NCBI GenBank assembly: GCA_018662005.1
Contig: JABJHA010000004.1
Coordinates: 248,001-312,000, forward strand
DNA length: 64,000 bases
DNA from: Rhodospirillaceae bacterium
GTDB lineage: Bacteria; Pseudomonadota; Alphaproteobacteria; Rhodospirillales; JABHCV01
Reading direction: 5' to 3'
The notes beneath the pieces were generated by a model, which searched no databases, was not told the origin of the DNA, and worked only from the letters and a program-made list of their open reading frames with translations. A program made the position numbers and the translations under genes. Of this stretch, positions 46,979-55,769 are shown one piece after another; the stretch's first letter is position 1, and the number at the start of each line of letters is the position of its first letter.

Positions 46979-48507
46979 AGTGCCTCCACATAACACTTGC
47001 GTATTTCTCGTTTCAGGGTTTTACCGGCCATATTCCTTGGAAACTCATCAAGTATCAGAAGATCAGCCAGACGCTGGAACTTTGCCCCAACGCGATCGTT
47101 GGTCCATTTGATTATTGCCTGTGCATCCCCGGAGCTGCCTTCTTTCAGACGTACGGCGGCGACCGGTTTCTCTCCCCATTTTTCATCCGGGACGCCGAAG
47201 ACGGCGGCTTCGATGATGTCATCATGGCCGCCCAGGACTTCTTCGATATCCTTTGGATAGACGTTCACGCCGCCTGAAATAATCATATCCTTGATGCGGT
47301 CGACAAGAAAAAGAAAACCATCATCGTCGACATAACCGACGTCCCCGGTCAGCAACCAGCCATCAACAATGGCGCTTTCGGTCAAGGCCGGACGTTTGTA
47401 ATAGCCGGGCATCATCATTGGTGAGCGGCCACAAATCTCGCCGATTTCGCCGGCTGGCAATTCAATACCCTGGGGGTCGATAATTTTGACTTCAAACAGT
47501 GGCGGTGGCACCCCGACGGAGCCGGTCTTGGTCATGGAATCCTTGCAATCCAGTACGGTGCACATGCCTTCGGTCAGGCCGTACAGTTCGTAAAAACACC
47601 CCGGCAATGCTTTGTTCAAGACTTCTTTATAGGTCAGGGGCAGGGGTGCGCCGACAGACAGGATCATCTCAAGGGAAGACAGCCGGGCCGGATCAAATGC
47701 AGGGTGATTGACGATCTCGATAATTTGCGCGGGCACCAGGACAATATGGGTGACTTTCTCCGCCTCAATGCCGTCCAAAACCGCTTTTGCATCGAAGGCG
47801 CGGTGTAAAATGTAGGTGCAGCCCACGTACATCCACGGCATCAGGTCGAGCATGGCACCGTTAAAGGCGATGGAACCGGCATGTAGGACAGTGCTTTCGG
47901 GGTGCATTCGGAAACTTGAGGCGAATGTCGTGCAATAGTGGCCACGCACATAGTGAGTATGGATGATCCCCTTGGGATCGCCGGTGGTGCCGCTGGTGTA
48001 CATGATGTTGTAGGTATCGTCGTCGCACAGGCCCGCCTCCGGGGGCTCGTTATCTGCTGCGCCTGCGATCAATTCGCCGTAGGTGCAAAAACCGTCAGGG
48101 GCCGACGCGTCGCCGCCGACCAGGATGTATCCATCGTCGCGCACGTTACCCAGGTTGCCGCGAATGTCATTTAAAGTCTCTGCGAAACGGGCATCGGCGA
48201 AAACCATGGCGGCGTCTGAATTGGCGATCAGGGATTGCAGGCCAGCCGCTTGCAGCAATGTGCTGGCAGGGACAATGACGATACCGGTTTTGGCGGCCAT
48301 CCAGTAAAGCGTCATCAACTCGAAGCTGTTGGAGAGTACGGCAAACACATGGTCGCCCTTTTTGAGACCATGCGTCAGCAGGGCATTGCTCAGGCAATTA
48401 ACGTGTTTGTTGAAGTCGCGAAAACTCAGGCGCTGGTCATCGATGACAAAGCCTAAATGATCGGGCCGGTATCTGGCGTGGCGGGGCAGCAGCGTGCCAA
48501 TATTCAT
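46975..48507 (-). CDS. AMP-dependent acyl-CoA synthetase/ligase
   Basis: A 510-residue ANL-superfamily enzyme activating a carboxylic acid to its CoA thioester through an acyl-adenylate. Motifs: YTSGTTGDPKGIIHTH (P-loop A3), ELYGLTEGM (A5), DGWLLTGDVGYVDDDG (A7), DRIKDMIISGGVNVYP (A8) and a C-terminal LPRNMAGKTLKREI-like end (A10, here DEFPRNMAGKTLKRE). The substrate is unknown; the N-terminal half resembles long-chain or aromatic acid ligases. Coupled to two SDR genes downstream. The transporter gene upstream is 88 bases away, perhaps in the same transcript. Confidence 0.92.
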   Translation of the reverse strand: MNIGTLLPRHARYRPDHLGFVIDDQRLSFRDFNKHVNCLSNALLTHGLKKGDHVFAVLSNSFELMTLYWMAAKTGIVIVPASTLLQAAGLQSLIANSDAAMVFADARFAETLNDIRGNLGNVRDDGYILVGGDASAPDGFCTYGELIAGAADNEPPEAGLCDDDTYNIMYTSGTTGDPKGIIHTHYVRGHYCTTFASSFRMHPESTVLHAGSIAFNGAMLDLMPWMYVGCTYILHRAFDAKAVLDGIEAEKVTHIVLVPAQIIEIVNHPAFDPARLSSLEMILSVGAPLPLTYKEVLNKALPGCFYELYGLTEGMCTVLDCKDSMTKTGSVGVPPPLFEVKIIDPQGIELPAGEIGEICGRSPMMMPGYYKRPALTESAIVDGWLLTGDVGYVDDDGFLFLVDRIKDMIISGGVNVYPKDIEEVLGGHDDIIEAAVFGVPDEKWGEKPVAAVRLKEGSSGDAQAIIKWTNDRVGAKFQRLADLLILDEFPRNMAGKTLKREIRKCYVEAL

Positions 48508-48595
48508 AAGCTCAAAAACTTTTCATGTGTGTGTAAATGAGGTTATGGAATTTAACAAAGTCAGGCAAGAGACTCTGATGCCTGTGAAGCCGGGT

Positions 48596-49468
48596 TCATT
48601 TTGCCGTCCGGGTCGCCCGCTGTGCCAGCACGATGGCGACGCCACCCAGAGTCGCGGCGGAAGCCAGAACCAGACGCAACGTCAAATCTTCCGACAACAG
48701 GGCAACCCCGCCAAAGGAGGCGATGGCGGGAACCGAAAGCTGCACAGTGGCGGCACGGGTGGCGCTTAAAGCGGGCAGCACCGCGTACCAGATAACATAT
48801 CCGCAGCCCGACGCCAGCGCCCCGGAGGCGACTGCCAAAACCAACCCTGCAGAAGTGCTGCTGAAATCCTGCCAAAACACCAGACTGACGACCAGCACCA
48901 GGGGAACACAGTAGGTGAAGTTTCTAGCCGTTGCTTCCAGCGGATCGGTCGCCCCCCTGCCCAACAATGAATAAACGCCCCATGCGACACCGGCGATGGT
49001 CATTAGCACCGCACCTAACGGGTCGGGCGCTGTGACTCCCGGGGAAACCAGATAGACCAGCCCGAAAACCGCCAGGGCAAGACCGCCCCATGACAGTTTC
49101 GCAAAATGCTCACCGCCGCGCAGGGCGACGACAAACATGGTCAATTGAACAGCGCCAAATAAAATAAGAGCGCCCGTGCCGGCGCCAAGGGAAAGATAGG
49201 CGAATGAAAAAAACACCATGTAGGTAAACAACATCGCCGCCGATCGCCAGTTGGCGGTGCTGGGCTGGCGCGGTTTTCGCCTGACCACGACAATCAGGAT
49301 CAAGGTCGCCGCACCGGCGATCACCCTGAGCGATGCAAAGGAAGCAGCGTCAATCAGTCCCTGCCCCAATGCCTGTCTGCACAGCAATGAGTTGGCGGCA
49401 AAGGCCAGCATGGCAACGGCCGTCAACAACACCGTGCGCGACGTGCTGTGGGTGGACTGAGTGGACAT
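48596..49468 (-). CDS. EamA-family (DMT superfamily) transporter
   Basis: A 290-residue membrane protein with about ten hydrophobic helices in two EamA repeats. FAANSLLCRQALGQGLIDAASFASLR (opening) and the second-half stretch GALASGCGYVIWYAVLP are typical. Members export amino acids, purines or other small metabolites. ATG 49468, with AAGGTGAC upstream, is preferred to an ATG 45 bases earlier. It lies before the ligase-SDR genes on the same strand and could handle their substrate or product. Confidence 0.87.
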   Translation of the reverse strand: MSTQSTHSTSRTVLLTAVAMLAFAANSLLCRQALGQGLIDAASFASLRVIAGAATLILIVVVRRKPRQPSTANWRSAAMLFTYMVFFSFAYLSLGAGTGALILFGAVQLTMFVVALRGGEHFAKLSWGGLALAVFGLVYLVSPGVTAPDPLGAVLMTIAGVAWGVYSLLGRGATDPLEATARNFTYCVPLVLVVSLVFWQDFSSTSAGLVLAVASGALASGCGYVIWYAVLPALSATRAATVQLSVPAIASFGGVALLSEDLTLRLVLASAATLGGVAIVLAQRATRTAK

Positions 49469-49557
49469 GGGTGCTGTCACCTTAAAATAAGTAATAAACA
49501 CACACGCCATCACTCGACATCAAAAGAAGGCACCGGTCAACTGGTTCTTGGTGCCGT

Positions 49558-50802
49558 TCAGCCGCGGATTTTCATGACACCGGCCTGTATTTGTTTTTGC
49601 AAGTCAGCGCCTGTCATGGTCAGGGGATTGCCAAACGCGATGGCGGTCTTTTCAGATTCGGTCAGGAATACAGAGAGCTCCTGTCGAAACAGCCCAGCGA
49701 TAGCGGCGTCTTTGGCTTCAATATTGTTCACCGCCTTTTCCAATATGGATTGATCGCGGGTCACCCAGCCAAGTTTTACTGCTTCGATCAACGCCACGGC
49801 TTTATCACAAGGCGCGCCTATATCACCGGTAACTGGATGATAGGTTCGGTCAAGACTGTCTTTCAGGCTATGGGTACAACAACTAACACTGGCCGGATAG
49901 CGGGACCAAAGGGCTGGCATGTATCTGCCAGGGTCTTGCAGGCACAGGGTGAAATAGATCAATTCACCGGCCAGGAATTCGGCATAAAACCGGTAAGCGC
50001 TGGTGGCTTGAAAAAGCTCACTGTCGGATCCGGGGCCAGCGGTCATTTCCTTGAGGGTGTCAGCGATTGTCGGGCCCAAACCATCTGGCCACCCTTGAGC
50101 ATCGTTGTTGCGGGCCGAACCGACACGGTTGAGTTCAGTCAGGATTTTGACGAGATCATAGGAAACCGGTTCAGGCGCTGTTAACCCTAAAGATTTGTAA
50201 AAATTTCCGATAACCTCAAAAAACAAAATCCTTTGGGCAGCCGCCTTGTAATAAATCGGATACCCTGCCCCTTCCAGTGCCCCACGATATCCGCACTGGG
50301 AAATGTTCAGTGTTTGCCCGGCCTCGGCAGCCAGTAACACCAGCATGTCTTCGCCCGTACGACCGGTGCCGTCTTCGGCGATATGCATCAGTTGCAAAAG
50401 GAAATTAACGATCACCAAAAAATCAAGATCAATGTCATCACGCAACCGTCGCGCCCGGCCATCATCAATTGCAGAAAACAAGGCGTCGCTTATCCCCTGA
50501 AGATATCTGGGATGAAGGGTTTCAAACCCTGAGATCATACAGCGGCGTTTTCGGGGTTTGGCCAAATCGTCCATGGTCGGATGATGATGTTCGACCTCTT
50601 CGTTTAAATCATGGACACTGAGTCGTTGGCCGACACTGACATTTGCCTCGAAATAGGCGGCGGTCATGTCAAAGAAAACCTGACCAGCCGGTGTTGCGTT
50701 TGACAAAGCTGACGGGATCAGGCGGTCTCGAATATGGTCCGAACTGCATCTTAATTGACGATACACGCGAGCCCGGCCTTGCAAGTTTTTTTGGTCGTTC
50801 AT
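49558..50802 (-). CDS. Unrecognised protein with a Fic-like motif, divergent from tauR
   Basis: A 414-residue soluble, probably all-helical protein I cannot assign to a family. Residues 140-148 read HIAEDGTGR in the context QLMHIAEDGTGRTGEDML. This lines up with the Fic-domain signature HPFxDGNGR, with Phe to Ala and Asn to Thr changes, and with the helix that follows in Fic proteins (GRTxxxL). Fic enzymes AMPylate or otherwise modify proteins, and the catalytic His is kept. The altered N of GNGR may affect activity. The neighbours are tauR (divergent) and EamA. No signal peptide is seen. The match is visual only; it could be chance. Confidence 0.72.
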   Translation of the reverse strand: MNDQKNLQGRARVYRQLRCSSDHIRDRLIPSALSNATPAGQVFFDMTAAYFEANVSVGQRLSVHDLNEEVEHHHPTMDDLAKPRKRRCMISGFETLHPRYLQGISDALFSAIDDGRARRLRDDIDLDFLVIVNFLLQLMHIAEDGTGRTGEDMLVLLAAEAGQTLNISQCGYRGALEGAGYPIYYKAAAQRILFFEVIGNFYKSLGLTAPEPVSYDLVKILTELNRVGSARNNDAQGWPDGLGPTIADTLKEMTAGPGSDSELFQATSAYRFYAEFLAGELIYFTLCLQDPGRYMPALWSRYPASVSCCTHSLKDSLDRTYHPVTGDIGAPCDKAVALIEAVKLGWVTRDQSILEKAVNNIEAKDAAIAGLFRQELSVFLTESEKTAIAFGNPLTMTGADLQKQIQAGVMKIRG

Positions 50803-50947
50803 GGATCATATTTAAGGCACGACCGCCATGATTTGTCACGCAAGGGGAAACATATTTGCGGGTGTACGGTAAAACTGACATTATCAGGCGGTGGCTGAAA
50901 ATCGACGGCGGCCACATCAAACTGGGGCCTGTTTTAAGGATCGTTTC

Positions 50948-52429
50948 GTGAGAGATTCACTGTTCCATATCCGCAGGAATGATTCTCTTAGTATCCATTC
51001 CCAAATCCGCACGATGCTGGTTTCGGCCATACTTGATGGTCATCTGGCCCCCGGCATGGCGCTGCCTTCGTGCCGCAAGATGTCAACGACCCTTGGTGTA
51101 TCGCGTAACACCGTCGCCCTGGCTTATCAAAGCCTTGTTGATGACGGCTATCTTTTATCACGCGAACGCAGTGGTTATTATATCAGCGGTGAAAACCTAA
51201 CTGGCAGAAGCAAAGCCCCTGAGCAGGCCCCCCGTCATAAAGACACGCCGGACTGGGAAGGACGTTTCGGGGTTGAACCTTCAAGCCAGCGAAATATCGA
51301 CCTGCCGCGTGACTGGCGCTCATATCCCTATCCTTTCACTTACGGGCAGGTTGATCAGGACCTGTTCCCCTTGACCGAATGGCGGGAGTGTTCGCGTCAG
51401 GCGCTCAGCAAGTCAGCCATGGAGGAGGATTCCTGCGACATCTTCTGTGATGACGACGCCTTGCTGGTGGAGCAGATCTGTTTGCGTCTGCTGCCGCGCC
51501 GCGGCATCCGCGTTAATGCGGATCAGATACTGGTCACCCTGGGTGGCCAGAATGCCATTTACCTGCTCGCTAATTTACTGATGACAGAGAAAACGACGGT
51601 CGCATTTGAAGAACCGGGATATCCCGATGTCCGCAATATTTTTTCTCTTAGGACGCCTAATCTGGTTCCCATTCCCGTTGACGACGAGGGCTTGCCCGTC
51701 GATCAGCGACTTGATGATTGCGATTATGTTTTTGTCACCCCCAGCCACCAGTCGCCAACCACCGTGACCATGCCGCTTGCCCGGCGCGAGGCGCTGCTTA
51801 AGAAGGCTCGTGAAAAACGCTTTCTGATTATCGAGGATGATTACGAACCCGAAGCCAATTATGTCAACGAACCGACACCGGCGATCAAGTCCCTGGATGT
51901 CGACGACCGGGTTATCTATGTCGGCAGTTTGTCAAAAACCGTCTTTCCCGGATTGCGTATCGGCTATCTGGTCGGCCATCCCAGATTGATAGCAGAAGCA
52001 CGCGCCCTGCGACGGTTGATGTTCAGGCATCCCCCCAACAATAACCAGCGGACCGTATCGCTGTTTTTGTCACTGGGTCATTACGACACGCTGGTGCATC
52101 GGCTCCACCGATCTTACCGGGCCCGCTGGCAGTGTATGGGCGAGGCGCTCGCAAAGCACTTACCTGACTCGTTTCGAGTGCCGACTTTCGGCGGCAGCAG
52201 TTTCTGGATCAGGGGTCCCGAAGGTCTTGACGCCGACGCCTTGGCAAAGGAAGCCTTGCAAAAGGGCCTGATCATTCAGCCCGGTCGGGTGTTCTTTTCA
52301 TCGCGTAGCGCACCGGCGAATTACTTCCGCCTGGGATTTTCAGCCATTCCCATAGAGCGGATCGAGCCGGGCATTGCTATTCTTACCAGCCTAATCAAGG
52401 AATTTACCACTTCTTCATCTGACGTATAA
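50948..52429 (+). CDS. tauR: MocR/TauR-type GntR-family regulator with aminotransferase domain
   Basis: A 493-residue regulator made of an N-terminal GntR winged helix and a C-terminal fold-type I aminotransferase domain. The winged helix includes LPSCRKMSTTLGVSRNTVALAYQSL. The aminotransferase part has the PLP lysine in YVGSLSKTVFPGLRIGYL and other PLP-binding positions (VTPSHQSPT, IIEDDYEPE). TauR is the member that controls taurine genes using taurine as effector; xsc lies next to it, which supports that name. GTG 50948 has AAGGA seven bases upstream and is preferred over a GTG at 50891. The Fic-like gene is divergent. Confidence 0.88.
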   Translation: MRDSLFHIRRNDSLSIHSQIRTMLVSAILDGHLAPGMALPSCRKMSTTLGVSRNTVALAYQSLVDDGYLLSRERSGYYISGENLTGRSKAPEQAPRHKDTPDWEGRFGVEPSSQRNIDLPRDWRSYPYPFTYGQVDQDLFPLTEWRECSRQALSKSAMEEDSCDIFCDDDALLVEQICLRLLPRRGIRVNADQILVTLGGQNAIYLLANLLMTEKTTVAFEEPGYPDVRNIFSLRTPNLVPIPVDDEGLPVDQRLDDCDYVFVTPSHQSPTTVTMPLARREALLKKAREKRFLIIEDDYEPEANYVNEPTPAIKSLDVDDRVIYVGSLSKTVFPGLRIGYLVGHPRLIAEARALRRLMFRHPPNNNQRTVSLFLSLGHYDTLVHRLHRSYRARWQCMGEALAKHLPDSFRVPTFGGSSFWIRGPEGLDADALAKEALQKGLIIQPGRVFFSSRSAPANYFRLGFSAIPIERIEPGIAILTSLIKEFTTSSSDV

Positions 52430-52435
52430 GATCGC

Positions 52436-52455
52436 CAGCATCTGGCCCTATGCTG
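52436..52455. promoter_or_regulatory. Inverted repeat between tauR and xsc
   Basis: A perfect 6-base inverted repeat, CAGCAT and ATGCTG, separated by 8 bases, lies 6 bases after the tauR stop and about 60 before the xsc start. It could be an operator for TauR or another regulator, or part of a weak transcription pause for tauR. There is no T-run, so a factor-independent terminator is unlikely. Short repeats of this size arise by chance. Confidence 0.25.
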
Positions 52456-52513
52456 CCGGGCACAGGCTGTCTATCAATCATTTAGAATTCAGTTTGGATA
52501 AGGAATATTGATC

Positions 52514-54289
52514 ATGACAAAAATGACCACGGAAGAAGCCTTCGTAAAAGTCTTGCAGATGCATGGCATCGAACATGCGTTCGGGATCATTGGTTCGGCC
52601 TTCATGCCGATTTCAGATCTGTTCCCGAAAGCCGGCATTCATTTTTGGGATGTCGCCCATGAAACCAACGGCGGCCTGATTTGTGACGGCTATACGCGCA
52701 CAACCGGCAAGATGGCGATGGCGATAGCCCAGAACGGACCGGGCATCACCGGCTTTGTGACGGCGGTCAAAACGGCATACTGGAACCACACCCCGATGTT
52801 GCTGGTCACCCCGCAAGCGGCCAACAAGACCATTGGTCAGGGCGGCTTTCAGGAAGTCGAACAAATGGCCCTGTTCAAGGACATGGTCTGCTATCAGGAA
52901 GAAGTTCGCCATGCGACCCGGGTCGGTGAAGTTCTCAACCGTGTTATTGAAAAAGCGATCCGTGGTTCGGCCCCGGCCCAGATCAATGTTCCGCGGGATT
53001 TCTGGACCCAGGTGATCGATATTGAGCTGCCGCAGATCGTCAGGCTGGAACGCCCTGCCGGTGGTGCTGTGGCCATAGCCGATGCGGCAAAACTTTTATC
53101 GGAAGCCAAGTTCCCGGTGATCCTTTCAGGTGCCGGTGTTGTTATTGGCGGGGCCATTCCCGAATGTCAGGCTTTGGCTGAACGTCTTGATGCGCCGGTT
53201 GCCAGTGGTTATCAGCACAACGACAGTTTCCCCGGCAGTCACCCGCTGGCCGCAGGGCCGCTCGGCTACAACGGCTCGAAGGCAGCCATGGAACTTATCG
53301 CCCAGGCCGACGTGGTGCTGGCTTTGGGAACCCGGCTCAATCCGTTTTCAACCTTGCCCGGTTATGGCATTGATTACTGGCCCACGAACGCCAGTATCAT
53401 TCAGGTCGATATCAATTCCGACCGTATTGGTCTGGCCAAGAAGGTCTCGGTCGGTATTTGCGGCGACGCCAAACTGGTTGCCAGGCAAATTCTTGATCAG
53501 CTTTCGGCGAACGCCGGTGACGCAGGGCGCGAAGAGCGTAAAGCGACAATCCATCAGGCCAAGTCATCGTGGCTGCAGGCGCTTTCCAGTATGGATCATG
53601 AAGACGATGATCCGGGCACCGACTGGAATGCAGAGTCCCGCAAGCGCGACGCCGACCTGATGTCACCGCGTCAGGCATGGCGCGCTATCCAAGCTGGACT
53701 TCCAGAGGACGCAATCATATCAAGTGACATTGGCAACAACTGTGCCATCGGCAATGCCTACCCGACTTTCGAGGAAGGCCGTAAGTATCTCGCCCCCGGC
53801 CTGTTCGGCCCGTGCGGATATGGCTTCCCGTCGATACTTGGGGCCAAGATCGGCAATCCCGATACCCCGGTTGTCGGTTTTGCCGGTGACGGCGCTTTTG
53901 GGATCTCCATGAATGAAATGATTTCTTGCGGCCGCGAAGAATGGCCCGCCATCACCATGGTGATTTTCCGTAACTATCAGTGGGGTGCGGAAAAGCGGAA
54001 CTCGATCCTGTGGTACGACAACAACTTCGTCGGCACCGAACTGAACCCCGACCTGAGCTTTGCCAAAGTCGCCGAAGGCTGTGGCCTGAAAGGGGTTTCG
54101 GTCAAAACGCCGGAAGCTCTGACCGAAGCCCTGAAAGTTGCCTGCAAGGCGCAGGACGACGGGGTGACGACGTTTGTCGAAATCGTCCTCAATCAGGAAC
54201 TGGGTGAGCCGTTCCGCAGGGACGCGATGACGGCACCGGTTGAAGTTGCTGGTATTGACGCCAGTGATATGAGACCGCAAAAGACTTAA
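52514..54289 (+). CDS. xsc: Sulfoacetaldehyde acetyltransferase
   Basis: A thiamine-diphosphate enzyme that cleaves sulfoacetaldehyde with phosphate to acetyl phosphate and sulfite, the key C-S bond-breaking step of taurine and related sulfonate catabolism. The 591-residue protein has EHAFGIIGSAFMPISDLFP, AHETNGGLICDGY with the cofactor Glu, AQNGPGITGFVTAVKTAYW and IGQGGFQEVEQMALF, all Xsc-like. The TPP motif is GDGAFGISMNEMI followed by FRNYQWGAEKRN. ATG 52514 is preferred (AAGGA about 10 bases upstream) over a TTG six bases earlier. Confidence 0.95.
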   Translation: MTKMTTEEAFVKVLQMHGIEHAFGIIGSAFMPISDLFPKAGIHFWDVAHETNGGLICDGYTRTTGKMAMAIAQNGPGITGFVTAVKTAYWNHTPMLLVTPQAANKTIGQGGFQEVEQMALFKDMVCYQEEVRHATRVGEVLNRVIEKAIRGSAPAQINVPRDFWTQVIDIELPQIVRLERPAGGAVAIADAAKLLSEAKFPVILSGAGVVIGGAIPECQALAERLDAPVASGYQHNDSFPGSHPLAAGPLGYNGSKAAMELIAQADVVLALGTRLNPFSTLPGYGIDYWPTNASIIQVDINSDRIGLAKKVSVGICGDAKLVARQILDQLSANAGDAGREERKATIHQAKSSWLQALSSMDHEDDDPGTDWNAESRKRDADLMSPRQAWRAIQAGLPEDAIISSDIGNNCAIGNAYPTFEEGRKYLAPGLFGPCGYGFPSILGAKIGNPDTPVVGFAGDGAFGISMNEMISCGREEWPAITMVIFRNYQWGAEKRNSILWYDNNFVGTELNPDLSFAKVAEGCGLKGVSVKTPEALTEALKVACKAQDDGVTTFVEIVLNQELGEPFRRDAMTAPVEVAGIDASDMRPQKT

Positions 54290-54361
54290 AAAGCCGGTGG
54301 AGATGCTTGTTTTGTAGATGGTGCTTTCGGGTATCGGCTTGATGCGGGTAGTCTCTGACTT

Positions 54362-55543
54362 ATGAAAACAACAAGTAACAACATTCTTGTCGTTAACGCC
54401 GGTTCTTCGAGCGTCAAATTTGCGCTTTTTTCACTGGCTTCAGACCAGCCCTCGGCCATCTTGAAGGGCCAGGTCTCGGGAATTGGCGCCACTCCTGTTA
54501 TTGATGCCCGGGACGGGCAAGGGAACATCATTTCCTTTGCCCGTCCATCGGGCGGCATCAACACCCATGAGGATGCGTTTGAAGCCCTGATTGACTGGCT
54601 TGAGGCGCGTGGTGAATCGGTGGCTGGCGCCGGTCACAGAGTCGTCCACGGGGGCGTTGATTTTACCTCCCCGGTTCGGATTGATGAGAAAACTCTTGTC
54701 GCCCTTGAAACCCTGATACCGCTTGCCCCTCATCACCAACCATTTAATCTTGCGGCGATCAGGGCGCTTGCGGCGCGGCTTCCTGACGTGCCACAGGCAG
54801 CCTGCTTCGATACAGCATTCCATGCCAGCCAGCCCGCCGAGGCGCGCGAGCTTGGCTTGCCCGCTGTGTACGCCGAAAGAGGGGTCAGGCGCTACGGCTT
54901 TCACGGCCTGTCCTACCAATCTGTGGCCGCAGCGTTTCCTGCCATTACCGGCGCGGCATTGCCGTCGCGGCTGGTTATCGCCCATTTGGGCAACGGCGCC
55001 AGTATGTGCGCCCTCAAAGACGGCGAGTGCGTCGCTACGACGATGGGCTTTTCGACACTCGATGGCATTCCCATGGGAACCCGCAGCGGTTCTGTTGATC
55101 CCGGTGTGCTGTTGCATTTAATGCGCGAAGACGGGGCGTCCTTAACCGAACTTGAAGACCTGCTCTATAACCGCAGCGGCCTGTTGGGGATTTCAGGGAC
55201 CAGTCAGGATATGCGGACATTACTCGAAAGTGACGACCCCCGCGCTGAAGCAGCGGTTGCATTTTTCTGTTACCGGATTTCCCGTGAGTTGGGTTCACTG
55301 GCAGCAGCCCTTGGCGGTTTGGACGCGCTGGTGTTTACGGGCGGCATTGGTGAGAACGCGGCCCCTGTGCGCGCCCGGGTGCTCAGGCAAGCGGCCTGGT
55401 TGGGCCTCGCCATTGATGAAGAAGCCAATAACAACGCGGGACCATGCATATCTACAGGCGGTAGCACGGCTCAGGCATGGGTCATTGCGACACAGGAGGA
55501 GTTGACAATCGCCAACCACACGAAGGTGGTATTGGAACTGTAA
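54362..55543 (+). CDS. ackA: Acetate kinase
   Basis: Converts acetyl phosphate and ADP into acetate and ATP. The 393-residue protein shows VVNAGSSSVKFALF at the start, AGHRVVHGGVDF, FDTAFHASQP, RRYGFHGLSYQSV, IAHLGNGASMCAL and FTGGIGENAAPVRARV, the typical ASKHA set. Here it stands directly after xsc where phosphotransacetylase (pta) is usually found. It would therefore drain the acetyl phosphate made by Xsc as acetate with ATP gain. The gap to xsc is 72 bases without a clear terminator. Confidence 0.95.
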   Translation: MKTTSNNILVVNAGSSSVKFALFSLASDQPSAILKGQVSGIGATPVIDARDGQGNIISFARPSGGINTHEDAFEALIDWLEARGESVAGAGHRVVHGGVDFTSPVRIDEKTLVALETLIPLAPHHQPFNLAAIRALAARLPDVPQAACFDTAFHASQPAEARELGLPAVYAERGVRRYGFHGLSYQSVAAAFPAITGAALPSRLVIAHLGNGASMCALKDGECVATTMGFSTLDGIPMGTRSGSVDPGVLLHLMREDGASLTELEDLLYNRSGLLGISGTSQDMRTLLESDDPRAEAAVAFFCYRISRELGSLAAALGGLDALVFTGGIGENAAPVRARVLRQAAWLGLAIDEEANNNAGPCISTGGSTAQAWVIATQEELTIANHTKVVLEL

Positions 55544-55769
55544 AGTCTTAAATTTAAAGGATTTTTCTCTAACTGTCCCACATGCTTGCGGATAATTGGC
55601 CCTTGTCATCGAGGGTGCTGTACGGGACCGTCTCTGTGCCTGGAGTAGAGCTCAGCATTCTTGAGTGGTTGACGAATGAAATCCATTGGCACAGACTAAA
55701 CTTAAGTAAGAAAAGAATCATAAGTCGAAATAGACAAATCAATAACAAACACAACAGGGAGTTAACAGA

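Noticed and set aside
52514-54289. Acetolactate synthase as the identity of the TPP enzyme
   Set aside because: The overall fold is shared, but the AHETNGG and IGQGGFQEVEQM stretches and the tauR/ackA neighbourhood fit Xsc better.
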